Of a DNA stretch of 64,000 nucleotides, positions 17,746 to 27,203 are shown piece by piece. Below the pieces are notes generated by a model. It was not told the origin of the DNA, made no database searches, and saw nothing but the letters and a program-made list of their open reading frames with translations. This DNA is from Actinoplanes auranticolor (GTDB lineage: Bacteria > Actinomycetota > Actinomycetes > Mycobacteriales > Micromonosporaceae): contig NZ_BOQL01000051.1 of assembly GCF_018332655.1 (NCBI RefSeq), forward strand, positions 1 to 64,000, written 5' to 3'. A program made the translations under genes and the position numbers. Each line of letters begins with the position of its first letter. The stretch's first letter is position 1.

Positions 17746-17792
17746 GACGGCCCGGCCGAGCGGAGTGACCCCCGCTCGGGCGGGCCGTCTCC
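17746..17792 (+). terminator. Terminator of the RTX gene
   Basis: A long GC hairpin (GACGGCCCG...GAGCGG paired with CCGCTC...CGGGCCGTC) starts 17 bases after the stop and is followed by a short pyrimidine run. Confidence 0.65.
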
Positions 17793-17856
17793 CGTGTACT
17801 GGTTTCAGATGAATTCCGATGGCATGCTGGCTCCGGGACGCGGCCGGAGGTGCACG

Positions 17857-18747
17857 GTGGACACATCACCCCAGCGGGACGGGGGCGGCGACACCCCCAC
17901 AGCCGTGCGCGTTCTCGTGGGCGCCTACCTGCGGCGGCTGCGCGAGGAAAGCGGCCTGACCAGGGCCGAGGCCGGCGGACCGCGGCAGCTGCCGGAGTCG
18001 GCGATCGACCGGATGGAGCTGGGCCGGGCCACCTTCGCCGAGCGGGACGTCCTCGACCTGCTGTCCCGCTACGGCGTCCACGACGAACACGAACGGGCGG
18101 CTCTGCTGGCCCGGGTCCGCGAGGCCAACGCGCCGGGCCGGTCGCACGCCTACAGCGACGTGACGCCGAACTGGTTCGAGCGGTATCTGAGCCTGGAAGC
18201 GACGGCCTCGCTGATCCGGACCTACGAGGTGCAGTCCGTGCCGGGCCTGTTGCAGACCGAGGGGTACGCCCGGGCGGTGATGCCCCGGGGAGCCGGGAGC
18301 GCTCGTCGCGTCCGGCAGCGACTGGCGCAGCAGCAGATGCTCACCCGCCCCGACCCGCCGAAACTCTGGGCGCTCGTGGACGAGGCGGCGTTGCGGCGCC
18401 CGGTCGGCGGCAAGCGGGTGATGCGCGACCAGCTCGAGGCGCTGCTCGGCATCGTGACGAAGTCGCCCAACGTACGGCTGCAGGTGCTCCCGCTCACCGC
18501 GGGTGGGCACGCGGCGGCCGGCGGATCGTTCACCATCCTGCGCTTCCCGCAGCCCGACCTGCCGGACATGGTCTACCTCGAGCAGCTCACCAGCGCGCTG
18601 TACCTACACAGCCGCAAGGACGTCGAATTCTACTTCCACGCGGCGAACCGCCTGTTCGTCGAGGCCGCGCCGCTGCTGGACACCGCCGTCATCCTGGAAA
18701 GGATCATCGACGACCTGTCCTTACAATCCGACCGCACTCCACAGTAG
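17857..18747 (+). CDS. XRE-family HTH regulator with DUF5753
   Basis: 296 residues from GTG 17857, which has GGAGGT at perfect SD distance; upstream codons read through the terminator and are excluded. The N-terminal 70 residues are an XRE-type helix-turn-helix (LRRLREESGLTRAEAGG, then a MELGR helix). The remainder is the DUF5753 domain typical of actinomycete regulators (WFERYLSLEATAS, YEVQSVPGLLQTEGYARAV, VRLQVLPLTAGGHAA). Such genes are usually paired with a small DUF397 protein or a methyltransferase. Here the methyltransferase starts 26 bases downstream. It is cytosolic and its target genes are not visible. Confidence 0.92.
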   Translation: MDTSPQRDGGGDTPTAVRVLVGAYLRRLREESGLTRAEAGGPRQLPESAIDRMELGRATFAERDVLDLLSRYGVHDEHERAALLARVREANAPGRSHAYSDVTPNWFERYLSLEATASLIRTYEVQSVPGLLQTEGYARAVMPRGAGSARRVRQRLAQQQMLTRPDPPKLWALVDEAALRRPVGGKRVMRDQLEALLGIVTKSPNVRLQVLPLTAGGHAAAGGSFTILRFPQPDLPDMVYLEQLTSALYLHSRKDVEFYFHAANRLFVEAAPLLDTAVILERIIDDLSLQSDRTPQ

Positions 18748-18773
18748 ACAGATCGAGTTGAAGGGCATCGCCG

Positions 18774-19562
18774 ATGACCGACGGACAGGCGCCGAAGATC
18801 GATACCACCGTCCCGCAGACGGCCCGGGTCTGGAACTACTGGCTGGGCGGCAAGGACAACTACGCGGTCGACCGTGACCTCGGCGACCAGATCGCCGAGG
18901 AATACCCGATCATCGTCGACATCGCCCGCGCCGACCGCGCGGTGCTGAACAGGGCCGTCCGCTACCTGGCGGGCGAGGCCGGCGTCCGGCAGTTCCTGGA
19001 CATCGGTACGGGGCTGCCGACCACGAACAACACGCACGAGGTGGCCCAGGAGGTGGCCCCGGAGTCCCGCATCGTCTACGTCGACTACGACCCGCTGGTG
19101 CTGGTGCACGCCCGCGCGCTGCTGACCAGCGGCCCGGAAGGCGCGACGGACTACATCGACGCGGACCTGCGCGACACGGAGACGATCCTGCGCGAGGCGG
19201 GGCGCACGCTGGACTTCACCAAGCCGGTGGCGCTGATGCTGTCCGGGATCCTGGCCCACCTGCCCTCGGCCGAGGAAGCGGCGGCCATCGTGGGCAGGGT
19301 CATGGACGCCCTGGCGCCGGGAAGCTATCTGGTGGTGGTCGACGGGACCAACACCAACCCGGAGCTCAACGAGGTCATGAAGATCTGGAACGCGACGGCC
19401 AATCCGCCGTACGCGATGCGCAGCCCGGAAGAGATCGCCAGCTACTTCGCGGGCCTGGAGCTGGTCGAGCCGGGCCTGGTGGACGTGACCCGCTGGCGGA
19501 CCGAGCCGGGCGAGACGCGTCCGCTGCACAACCTGGTGGGAGTCGGCCGCAAGCCCGCGTAG
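18774..19562 (+). CDS. SAM-dependent methyltransferase, DUF574/Methyltransf_19 family
   Basis: 262 residues. The opening (PQTARVWNYWLGGKDNYAVDR) is the hallmark of the actinobacterial DUF574 methyltransferase family. The SAM-binding strand is FLDIGTGLPT, followed by VYVDYDPLVLVHARALL. It is probably co-transcribed with the XRE-DUF5753 gene 26 bases upstream. The substrate is unknown for the whole family. Frequent pairing of these families suggests a signalling or developmental role, which is inference. Confidence 0.93.
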   Translation: MTDGQAPKIDTTVPQTARVWNYWLGGKDNYAVDRDLGDQIAEEYPIIVDIARADRAVLNRAVRYLAGEAGVRQFLDIGTGLPTTNNTHEVAQEVAPESRIVYVDYDPLVLVHARALLTSGPEGATDYIDADLRDTETILREAGRTLDFTKPVALMLSGILAHLPSAEEAAAIVGRVMDALAPGSYLVVVDGTNTNPELNEVMKIWNATANPPYAMRSPEEIASYFAGLELVEPGLVDVTRWRTEPGETRPLHNLVGVGRKPA

Positions 19563-19568
19563 GCGCGA

Positions 19569-20027
19569 TCAGAGGCACGGCGGGGTGTAGCGGTGGAACC
19601 GCAGGCCCCGGAAGGTCAGCTCGTTGGGCGTCTTGCCGACGAAGACCAGCCCCCGCGCCTCACTGATCGCATCGGCGAAGGAGTGCGCGGGCGCGCCGAG
19701 CGCGGGCACTGAGGTCCACGCCTCGGGCCGGAAGCTGAAGAACCTGGTCACCGTCCGGCCCCGGGTCGACGGGATCGCGGTGGCCCACTGGGCGCCGCCG
19801 CTCCACTGCGAGGCGGGCCGCAGCTGCACGTACAGGTCGTCGGTCGCGCTGTAGGTGAGCCAGAAGCCTCGGGACGCCGACAGGTCGACCTGTGCCTCGA
19901 ACTGGTTGGCGAGCCAGACGACGACCACGTGCCATTCCGGGTTGAGGAAGGACACCTTGGCGGCGTAGCGGTCGCCGTGGGCGTGGGCGGCGGTGGGTGC
20001 TCGGCATCGGCAAGTCAAGAACATCAA
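19569..20027 (-). CDS. Hypothetical protein, possible remnant of a beta-sandwich domain
   Basis: 152 residues. The first 18 look non-native (MMFLTCRCRAPTAAHAHG). From about residue 19 the sequence is Trp/Phe-rich beta-strand material (LNPEWHVVVVWLANQFEAQ, then FWLTYSATDDLYVQLRP) that resembles C-terminal carbohydrate-binding domains of secreted enzymes. No signal peptide is present, so it may be a 5'-truncated gene or the tail of an older one. It follows the metallopeptidase stop by 15 bases and could be co-transcribed with it. Confidence 0.45.
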   Translation of the reverse strand: MMFLTCRCRAPTAAHAHGDRYAAKVSFLNPEWHVVVVWLANQFEAQVDLSASRGFWLTYSATDDLYVQLRPASQWSGGAQWATAIPSTRGRTVTRFFSFRPEAWTSVPALGAPAHSFADAISEARGLVFVGKTPNELTFRGLRFHRYTPPCL

Positions 20028-20042
20028 TGTCTTGGGGATCGC

Positions 20043-21473
20043 TCAGGCTCGCTGGCGGATCCAGGTGCGGCAGGTCTGGTCGATGGGGCGGAACTCGGTG
20101 CCGAAGACCTGGGCGGATGCCTTGTCGACGCCCACTCGCTCGCGCAGGGTCAGGGTGACGAAGTCGAAGAGTTTGCGTTCGCCGTACTTGTCGGCGAGGC
20201 AGTCGACCGCGAAGTGGCTCAGACCGTAGTAGGCGCTGGCCTCGTTGCGGCCGGCGTTGTCGGACAGCTGGCCGAGCACGATGCTGGACGGCCGTTTGCG
20301 GCGCAGCGCGTCGCGGACTTCGGGCAGGCGGCTGGTCGCGGTCGCCGGGCGGGGTGCGTAGGCGATGTACTCGGCAATGCCCTCCTGCAGCCACATCATC
20401 GGGTTGGCGATCGCCTGGCCGCCGAGGTCGGCGCCGCCCACGGTGACCGCGTGGCCCATCTCGTGCTGGAGGAGGTTCTGCAGCTTGCTGCCGCTGCCGG
20501 CCGCGCTCATCCTGATGATGATCTCGGTCATGACACCCTGCGGGAAGGTGGCGTAGCCGATGGCCCAGCGACCTTGGGAGCCGCCGAACCAGGTGCGCCA
20601 CTGTTTGTCGGTGGCCATGTAGACGCGGTACCGCGTCTGGGGGTTGCCGACGAGTCCGGCGTAGTGGTCGGCCCTGGTGGCGGCTCGCTCGGCGGCCGCG
20701 AGCACTTCCTTGATCCGCTTGGCGTCGCCGCGGCCGGCGCTGACGGTGACGCGTTTTCCCTTGGCCTGCACCAGAGGGGTGACCTGCCAGGGCGGTGAGG
20801 CCCAGGATTCGGAGGCCAGCCGGGGCGCGCCGACGGCGGTGATCCGGTAGTCCAGGGCCGCGACCTGCCGGATGGTCAGGCCCTGCGCGATCATCGGCGC
20901 GCCCGGACCACCCGGGTTCAGGTACCTGAACGGCGGGCAGCTGTTCGCGCTGAAGCAGTAGGTCAGGAAGAAGTCCTCGGTCCAGCTCGAGTCTCCCCAG
21001 CCCACCGGCTTGGGAATGAGGCGGTGGAACTGCAGAGCGGTCACGTCGAGCCCGCGCAGTGACGTGTAGAGCTGACGGTAGTAGGCTCGTACCTTGGGCT
21101 TGCCGGGGTCGACCATGGCGAGCCAGCCCGCTTGGTCGCCCTTGAGCAGAGCCGCCGCCGCCTTGTTGAGAGTCTCCTCGGCCCGGCCGCCAGGGCTGTC
21201 GATCTGAGCCCGAGTGGTGATGGCAGTGGCCGGCGCCGCAGTGGTGACGGTCTGGACCGGCCTGCTGACGTCGCTGATCACCTGGGCCGCGGTCTGCGCC
21301 GGCTCGTGGGTGACGACGGCACCGATCGCGGTGGTGATGGCGACGACGGCCAGGACGGCGCCGCCGAGGATCGCCGTGCGCCGACGGGACAGCTTCGGTG
21401 CGGCGGGCGGAGCGGCCGGCTCGACGGGAGCCTGGAAGCCTCGTCGAATCTGCGGTGTGGCTGGGTCCTGCAC
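20043..21473 (-). CDS. Membrane-anchored HExxH metallopeptidase (gluzincin type)
   Basis: 476 residues. A Pro-rich cytosolic tail is followed by one transmembrane helix (about 31-54, TAILGGAVLAVVAITTAIGAV), with the bulk outside. A predicted helical domain leads to the zinc motif LLQHEMGHAVTVGG (HExxH near residues 335-339) and, about 25 residues later, WLQEGIAEYIAY, whose Glu fits the third zinc ligand of peptidase MA-like gluzincins. Two Cys in SANSCPPF and DCLADK may matter for folding. The substrate is unknown. Start ATG 21473 leaves an 83-base gap to the putative immunity gene upstream. Confidence 0.85.
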   Translation of the reverse strand: MQDPATPQIRRGFQAPVEPAAPPAAPKLSRRRTAILGGAVLAVVAITTAIGAVVTHEPAQTAAQVISDVSRPVQTVTTAAPATAITTRAQIDSPGGRAEETLNKAAAALLKGDQAGWLAMVDPGKPKVRAYYRQLYTSLRGLDVTALQFHRLIPKPVGWGDSSWTEDFFLTYCFSANSCPPFRYLNPGGPGAPMIAQGLTIRQVAALDYRITAVGAPRLASESWASPPWQVTPLVQAKGKRVTVSAGRGDAKRIKEVLAAAERAATRADHYAGLVGNPQTRYRVYMATDKQWRTWFGGSQGRWAIGYATFPQGVMTEIIIRMSAAGSGSKLQNLLQHEMGHAVTVGGADLGGQAIANPMMWLQEGIAEYIAYAPRPATATSRLPEVRDALRRKRPSSIVLGQLSDNAGRNEASAYYGLSHFAVDCLADKYGERKLFDFVTLTLRERVGVDKASAQVFGTEFRPIDQTCRTWIRQRA

Positions 21474-21556
21474 TGGTGCCCCTGACTGGGTGTTGGGCCG
21501 GACGGACGGTGGCCGGCTGCCACCGTCCGTCCGGATTGCTCAGCTGGCCGGCTCCG

Positions 21557-22069
21557 TCAACGGCGTCGTCTGTCCAGTTGCGCTCGTGCGGCGTCCCGGA
21601 CGACCTCGTCCGGTTCGTCGGCGATCCAGGTCAGTGCCCGCTCCGCCTCGGCGCCCGGGATGGCACCGAGCGCCCAGATCGCCTTGGTGGCCAGCGGACG
21701 CGCCTCGTTCCAGTCGAGGTAGGCCGGCGCCCAGATGGCGGCATGGTGCAGGGCGTCGACCGCCTCGGGCGCTCTCAGGTCACTGAGCATGGCGACGACG
21801 TTCTCGTGCTGCTTGTGCCAGTCCTCCGGCACCAGGGCCACCAGGTAGGGCAGGTGCTGCGGCACGGTGCCGAAGGTGCCGCTGACGATCAGGGCGGCCT
21901 CCAGGTCGGCGGGTGACTTCTCGGCGATCGCCTCGCTCAGGAGGCGGAGGCTCAGGCCCACGCCGTCGGTCGTGCCGAAGTGCCGGAGGACGTCCTCCTC
22001 CGACCCCGCGGCGCCCCGGCCGGGGACCACGACGAGCGAGAAGATCACATCACGGTCCTGCGGCGTCAT
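21557..22069 (-). CDS. HEAT-like protein, putative immunity protein
   Basis: 170 residues from ATG 22069, which overlaps the upstream toxin stop as ATGA (22066-22069). The longer reading to 22186 would run antisense to nothing useful and has no ribosome site. The C-terminal half shows two HEAT-like helical hairpins (LATKAIWALGAIPGAEAERAL and WIADEPDEVVRDAARAQL). It has no signal peptide, so it is cytosolic. A small helical protein tightly coupled to a polymorphic toxin is the classic place of an immunity protein, and HEAT or ankyrin folds are common there. The function is inferred from context. Confidence 0.7.
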   Translation of the reverse strand: MTPQDRDVIFSLVVVPGRGAAGSEEDVLRHFGTTDGVGLSLRLLSEAIAEKSPADLEAALIVSGTFGTVPQHLPYLVALVPEDWHKQHENVVAMLSDLRAPEAVDALHHAAIWAPAYLDWNEARPLATKAIWALGAIPGAEAERALTWIADEPDEVVRDAARAQLDRRRR

Positions 22070-25000
22070 CGCAACCTCTCGTAGTCGACCAGGTTCTTGT
22101 TGAAGATCCCCAACGCATCTTCCCGGCCGAGTCCGATGTTGATGTGATTCGCGCCTTCCCCCTTGAAGTACGCGTGTTTCTTCCACCAGCCCCCGAACTT
22201 CTCCGGGGCCGGCATCTTCGGGTACGCCCGGCGCGTCGCCTCCGAGTCGTCGCGGATGCCGATGGCCTCCAGCTGGGCAGTGGTGCCCTTCTTGACGATC
22301 AGCTTGACCAGCACCCCGTCGTACTTCCGCGAGTATGCCTCGGTCGGTGAGATGAACGTTTCCGAGGTGGCGGAAACGCGACCGTTGGGCCGATCGAGGA
22401 TGTCCCAGTGTTCATCGGACATCGCACGGTAGTAGATCTCGACATCGTCGTCGTCGTACTTGACCTTGCACTTCTTCGGCGGATCGGTAGCGGCAGCCGA
22501 CCGTTTCGCGGCTGCGGCTGTGGCCGCGACCTCGACGAGGTCGCCGGCGATCTCCTTGATCAGGCCCTTCTTGCAGTCGCCGAGCTTCTTCTCGACGTTG
22601 CGGATGATCTTGCGAGCCTTCTTGACCGCGTCCCAGAAGCCCTTGATCGCCTTGGTGGTCTTGTAGAGCAGCTTCAGCGCCTTGAACGCCTTGATCGGAC
22701 CGAGCTGCTCGGCCACCAGGATCAGGCAGGACAGCACCTTGCCGCCGAAGCACGCCCGGATGTCGTCGACGTTGAAGAAGTCGCCGATCAGCTGCGGGCC
22801 GTACTGCGTCAGGAACTGCGACACGTCGCCGCGGGAGGCGGCGACGAACGGCTCGATCGACGCGAACTGCGCCGCCGTCAGATAGTCCTTGGCGTCGGCC
22901 AGCATCGCCGGCGACCACCCACCGAAGGCCTGGTCCAGGTCGGCGTTCTCCGACGCCCGGATCTCGGCCTCCAGACGGTCGGCCTCGGCCTGCGCCTCGT
23001 CCGCGTACTGGTTCGCCAGCTCCGCGTATTTCGCCGATTCCGTGGCGAAGGCCGCGGCGTCCTTGGCGGACTGGTCGGCGACGTTGGCGTGCTCCTGAGC
23101 CTCGGTCGCGAACCGCTGGGCGTCGTCGGCGTCCTTCAACGCCTGGTCGGCCCGGTTGCGTGCGTCGGTGCTGAGCCGCTCGGCCTGGTCGGCGTTGAGG
23201 CCGGCGATCCGCGCGTCCTCGTACGCCCGGTTGGACGCCGAACGCGCGTCCTGGGCATCCCGCCGGGCCTGCGCATCGGCGTTGCGGGCGCTGGCCGCCG
23301 ACTCGCGCGCCAACCGTGCTGATTCCTTGGCCCGCAGCGACGCCCGCTTGGCGCGCGCATTGTCCCGGGCCGCTTCGGCGGCCGACTTCGCGGCATCGGC
23401 AGCCGCCTGGTACGCCTCTTTCATGTCGAGCTGCGCTGCCTCGGCCGCCAGGCGTGCGCTGTCCGCGGCGGACTGCGCCTCGACGGCACGCGCCTCAGCG
23501 GCCCGGGCCTGCTCCTCGCTGATCTGGACCGCCATGTTCGCCACCTGGGTGGCGAACACCGCGCTGATGTCGGTCGCGGTGAACGGGGCCAGCAGCTCGA
23601 CCGCGTTCGACGCCGGGATCAGCGCAGCGGTCGCCGAAGCCCGGGCCGCATTGGCCGACCGCAGCGCGTTCTCCGACTGCACCGTCGCCGACGCCGCCTC
23701 GTTGGTCGCGGCGATCGCTTCGTCCCGCGTACGGTCCGCTGCCCACAGGCTCTTCACGGCCGCGGTGGCGGAACCCTGCGCGGCCCGGTCGGCGGCCTTG
23801 GCCGCCTTGGCCGCCTTGACCTCCTGCACCGTCGCCGCGGCCGCTTCCCGCTCGGCGGCGCGCGCCGCCTTCCGGGCCTTCGCGGCCTCGGCCTCGGCGC
23901 CACTGGCCGCCCGGTCGGACGCGGCAGCGGCGGCGGCGGCCTTGCTCGCCGCCTCCCGGGCGCGGTCGGCCGCACGCTCCGTCTCGATGGCTGCGGCGTC
24001 GGCCTTCGACGCGGCCGCGGTGGCCCCGTCCGCGTTGGCCTTGGCCGAGTCCGCGTTGCGCTGCGCGGCGTCGGCCGCCTGCCGCGCCTCCGCAGCCGCG
24101 GCTTCGGCGTCCCGCTTGTCCTGACCGGTCAGGTTGGCCTTCGCCGCCAGCTCGGCCGCTTCGGCCTGCTTCCTGGCCAGATCGCGTTCCTCGGCCGCGT
24201 CTCGGGCCTGCTCACGGAGCCGGCGGGCGCTCTCCTCGCGAGCCGCCGCATTGTCCCGCGCGGTCCGCGCCTTGCCTTCCGCCGCCTCCGCGCGCTTCCG
24301 CTCACCGGCGGCGTTGTTCCGGTCCACCTCGGCCAGGCCGCGGAGCCGGTTGGCCTCGTCGGCCTGCGCCTTCGCGGTGGCATGGGACCGCTCGGCGTTG
24401 GCCCGCTCCGCCTCGGCGATCTCACGCTGGTCGGCAGCGATGTCGGCCTGCCGGATCGCCTCGTCGCGGTGCGCCCGCGCCTTGGCCGCGTGGTCCCACG
24501 CCGCCGCCGTCTGCACGGCGGTCGCCTGCCGGTGCGCCTCGGCCCGCTGGGCGGCCTTGTCAGCCGCGTCGGCCTGCTTCTTGGCCACCGCGGCCAGCTT
24601 CGCGGCCGCCTCCTTGTGCTGGATCGCCTGCAGCTTCCAGCGGCGGGCCTGCTCGGCGCGCCGGGTCGCCTCGTCGGCGCTGCCGATGGCCTTGTGGGTG
24701 GCGATCGTGGCGTCGATCGCGTGCACCGCGGTCTGGGTCGCCTGGTACGCGGCCTCGGCGGACAGCGACAAGCCCTCCGCCATGTCGGCCCACTCCGCGC
24801 CGTACGGCAGCTTCGCCTCATTGACCAGCACGTCAGCCGCCGCCTGAGCGACGGCTGCCGCGTTGCGGGCCTCCGTGGCGAAGTTACGGGCATCCGTCAG
24901 GTTGACCGCGGCGGCCGCCTTGACCGCTTCCAGGTCGCGCAGCGGCCCCCTGGCCTGGAGGATCTGCGCCGCCCGCCGGCCGTTGATCGAACCGCTGGTC

Positions 25001-25893
25001 ATCGCGTTCGCCGACTGCTGCAGCGCCTTGACGCCCGCGCCGTGCGCCTGGATCAGCCGGACCCGGGCGTCGTTCGCCTTGCGGGAACGGACAGCCAGGT
25101 CGGCGGCTTCCTCGATGGCCTTCAGCTCCGCCTCGCGGCTGGCGACCAGATCCTCGCGCAGCTCCGCGTCCAGCTGCCCGGCCTCGGCCAGCCCCCGCTC
25201 GAAGAAGTCGGTGATCGCGGCGTCCCCGCCGGCCAGCGCCTCGACCGCGGCGGTGTGCGTGTTCGGGCTCTCCGCCTCGTCGGTGGAGTCGATGATCAGC
25301 TGCACCCGGCCCCGCAGCTCGGCGGCCCGGTCTGCCTGCTGCTTGGTCAGCTCGGCGTCGCGCTCCCGGCTGATCTGCGCGCCGTAGGCCTTGAACGCCT
25401 CGCGGTCACGCGGCTTGGCCGCCGGCGCGAGGACGCGTTCGACCTCGGCGTTGAAGGTCGGCCCGCCGGTACCCCGCAGGGCCCGGATCTCGGTGATCAG
25501 CGCCTGGTCGGCTTTCTGCCGGCGCTGCTCGGCCTTCTTGACCGCTTGGGTGTAACCGCCGTTGGGGGCCAGGAACGCCACGATCGCGGCGTCCCCGGCG
25601 GACAGGGCCGCGGCTGCCGCCTCCCGGACCTCCGGGTCGGCGTGCGCTTCGGCATACCAGCACATCAACTGGTACGTGACATCGTCCGTGTTGCCCGTGC
25701 GCGCGGTCCTCGGCGCGAAGGTCGGGTACTTGAACAGGTCGTTGAGCGACTCCCCGGCAGGCTTGCCCGCGGCCGGCGCGGGCGCCGGAGGTGGTGAGGT
25801 CGGTGCGGCGACGGCGCCTTCGGCGCCCAGACCCGCCAGCACGGCCACCGCGGTTGCGGTCACCGTGAGGCGGCGCAGAGTTCTCCTCAGCAA
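22066..25893 (-). CDS. Secreted polymorphic toxin with ALF repeats and long coiled coil
   Basis: 1275 residues. Sec signal peptide (cleavage near AVAAPTS), Pro-rich linker, then ALF-type helical repeats (EVREAAAAALSAGDAAIVAFLA, HTAAVEALAGGDAAITDFFE). A very long Ala/Lys/Glu-rich coiled coil spans roughly 280-1000, then a helical pre-toxin region. The last 135 residues are a distinct alpha/beta domain with YYRAMSDEHW, TSETFISPTEAYSRKY and NHINIGLGREDALG. The R...TS-F-S...G spacing resembles ADP-ribosyltransferase toxin folds, but I cannot confirm that. Start TTG 25893 with GGAG six bases upstream. The downstream overlapping gene is the likely immunity factor. Confidence 0.82.
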   Translation of the reverse strand: MLRRTLRRLTVTATAVAVLAGLGAEGAVAAPTSPPPAPAPAAGKPAGESLNDLFKYPTFAPRTARTGNTDDVTYQLMCWYAEAHADPEVREAAAAALSAGDAAIVAFLAPNGGYTQAVKKAEQRRQKADQALITEIRALRGTGGPTFNAEVERVLAPAAKPRDREAFKAYGAQISRERDAELTKQQADRAAELRGRVQLIIDSTDEAESPNTHTAAVEALAGGDAAITDFFERGLAEAGQLDAELREDLVASREAELKAIEEAADLAVRSRKANDARVRLIQAHGAGVKALQQSANAMTSGSINGRRAAQILQARGPLRDLEAVKAAAAVNLTDARNFATEARNAAAVAQAAADVLVNEAKLPYGAEWADMAEGLSLSAEAAYQATQTAVHAIDATIATHKAIGSADEATRRAEQARRWKLQAIQHKEAAAKLAAVAKKQADAADKAAQRAEAHRQATAVQTAAAWDHAAKARAHRDEAIRQADIAADQREIAEAERANAERSHATAKAQADEANRLRGLAEVDRNNAAGERKRAEAAEGKARTARDNAAAREESARRLREQARDAAEERDLARKQAEAAELAAKANLTGQDKRDAEAAAAEARQAADAAQRNADSAKANADGATAAASKADAAAIETERAADRAREAASKAAAAAAASDRAASGAEAEAAKARKAARAAEREAAAATVQEVKAAKAAKAADRAAQGSATAAVKSLWAADRTRDEAIAATNEAASATVQSENALRSANAARASATAALIPASNAVELLAPFTATDISAVFATQVANMAVQISEEQARAAEARAVEAQSAADSARLAAEAAQLDMKEAYQAAADAAKSAAEAARDNARAKRASLRAKESARLARESAASARNADAQARRDAQDARSASNRAYEDARIAGLNADQAERLSTDARNRADQALKDADDAQRFATEAQEHANVADQSAKDAAAFATESAKYAELANQYADEAQAEADRLEAEIRASENADLDQAFGGWSPAMLADAKDYLTAAQFASIEPFVAASRGDVSQFLTQYGPQLIGDFFNVDDIRACFGGKVLSCLILVAEQLGPIKAFKALKLLYKTTKAIKGFWDAVKKARKIIRNVEKKLGDCKKGLIKEIAGDLVEVAATAAAAKRSAAATDPPKKCKVKYDDDDVEIYYRAMSDEHWDILDRPNGRVSATSETFISPTEAYSRKYDGVLVKLIVKKGTTAQLEAIGIRDDSEATRRAYPKMPAPEKFGGWWKKHAYFKGEGANHINIGLGREDALGIFNKNLVDYERLR

Positions 25894-26060
25894 AGCGGCT
25901 CCACTCCGTCATACCCGGACCCCCGTATGGTCCGCGAACCGCTTGAACATAGGCCATCGTCTACGTCCGCGGGGGGCGCGAACCGTGCGCCCCCCGCCGG
26001 GCATCGATCGATGCCACGATGATGGTCCATCGATCCGAGTCAACGGGGGAGCAACAAAAC

Positions 26061-27140
26061 ATGATTCGCACCTGGCTGGCCGGCACCCTGGTCGCCGCCA
26101 CCGCCGTCATCAGCGTGATTCCGGGTTCGCCCGGGTTCGCCGCCGATCCGGGCCTCGATCCCTGTGAGTTCACCAGCGGTTCACTGACCTCGCTGCTTCC
26201 GCCGGAGGCGCTCACCGTCCACCTGGCCGTCGCGTCCCCGTACGGCGCGGTGCGGGCCGCGGCGACGACCGCGATCAACTCGCCGCGCGGCCAGATCGCG
26301 CTGAAGGAGTTCATTCCCACCGGCTGGTGCCAGGCGACCGATCGCGCCGAGAAGGACGCGGCGATGAACGACCACATCATCGCCCGGGTGCTGGCCACCC
26401 ACGCGTACGAGACGTCGCCCTGGGTGTGGAGCGCGGCGAATGCCGCCCGGACGGCCTCCGGCGCGGAGAAGGAATACTTCGTCCGCTTCGGACTGGACGA
26501 GGCGCGAGCGGCCGACCAGCGCGCGCGGGACGAGAACGGCGCGAACGCCGCGGCGCTGCGCGATTTCGATCGCGACTACGTGGCCCTGATGCGGGACACC
26601 GCGCAGGGCGAGCAGGTGCAGATCGCGGCGGCCTACGCGCTGCGGCGGGATGCCACCGACAGCGACATCGTCGACTTCTACACGTACGCGTGGTCGAGCT
26701 TCGCCAAGCTGGATCTCGAGCGATTCCAGCTCACCACGGCCGAGCAGGAGATGCGGTGGTTCGCCGCGGTGGACCGGCTGCAGAAGGCGGCGCGCGACGC
26801 GCAGACGGCCGCCGAGGGAGCCAGTGGTGAGGCGCAGAAGGCTCTGCAGCAGGAGGCAGCCGACAAGTGGGGTCAGGTGGCCGCCGGGGCCGCCCCGTCG
26901 GCGTCGGGATGGCTGACGGCCAAGCAGACCGCCGATGCGCAGGCGCGGCAGTGGTCGGCCATCTACCAGCTCGCGCTGCGGCAGACCGGTCCGAACTGGA
27001 AGGCCATGAGCAAGCCGGCCCGCAACAACCGCGACGCGTGGGAGCGGGACAGCCGCAACGCCCGTGACCGGGCGGCGTACTGGGAGCAGGTGGTCGAGGA
27101 CGCTCGCGCCGCCGAGGAGGACATCCGGCCCGCCGGCTGA
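26061..27140 (+). CDS. Secreted ALF-repeat protein without toxin domain
   Basis: 359 residues from ATG 26061. The signal peptide is followed by ALF-type repeats (YGAVRAAATTAINSPRGQIALKEF, a motif containing RVLATHAYETSPWVWSAA, and QIAAAYALRRDATDSDIVDF). The C-terminal third is Ala/Gln/Lys-rich helix. Two Cys (DPCEF and GWCQ) may form a disulfide. It is a relative of the toxin encoded divergently upstream but ends without a C-terminal effector domain. It could be a partner, a decoy or an orphan repeat protein. An intrinsic terminator follows. Confidence 0.75.
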   Translation: MIRTWLAGTLVAATAVISVIPGSPGFAADPGLDPCEFTSGSLTSLLPPEALTVHLAVASPYGAVRAAATTAINSPRGQIALKEFIPTGWCQATDRAEKDAAMNDHIIARVLATHAYETSPWVWSAANAARTASGAEKEYFVRFGLDEARAADQRARDENGANAAALRDFDRDYVALMRDTAQGEQVQIAAAYALRRDATDSDIVDFYTYAWSSFAKLDLERFQLTTAEQEMRWFAAVDRLQKAARDAQTAAEGASGEAQKALQQEAADKWGQVAAGAAPSASGWLTAKQTADAQARQWSAIYQLALRQTGPNWKAMSKPARNNRDAWERDSRNARDRAAYWEQVVEDARAAEEDIRPAG

Positions 27141-27155
27141 TCTCAGCAGCGACGA

Positions 27156-27190
27156 AAGGCCGGGTCACCGCGAGGTGACCCGGCCTTCTT
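27156..27190. terminator. Bidirectional terminator between convergent ALF genes
   Basis: A perfect 14-bp stem (AAGGCCGGGTCACC with its complement) has a 4-base loop and is followed by CTT. It lies between the forward gene ending at 27140 and the reverse gene ending at 27204. Confidence 0.8.
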
Positions 27191-27203
27191 CGTGCGCTAC
27201 CCG

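Noticed and set aside
24382..25797. Open frame of 471 codons on the forward strand
   Set aside because: Antisense to the coiled-coil part of the polymorphic toxin; Arg/Leu/Gly-rich shadow.
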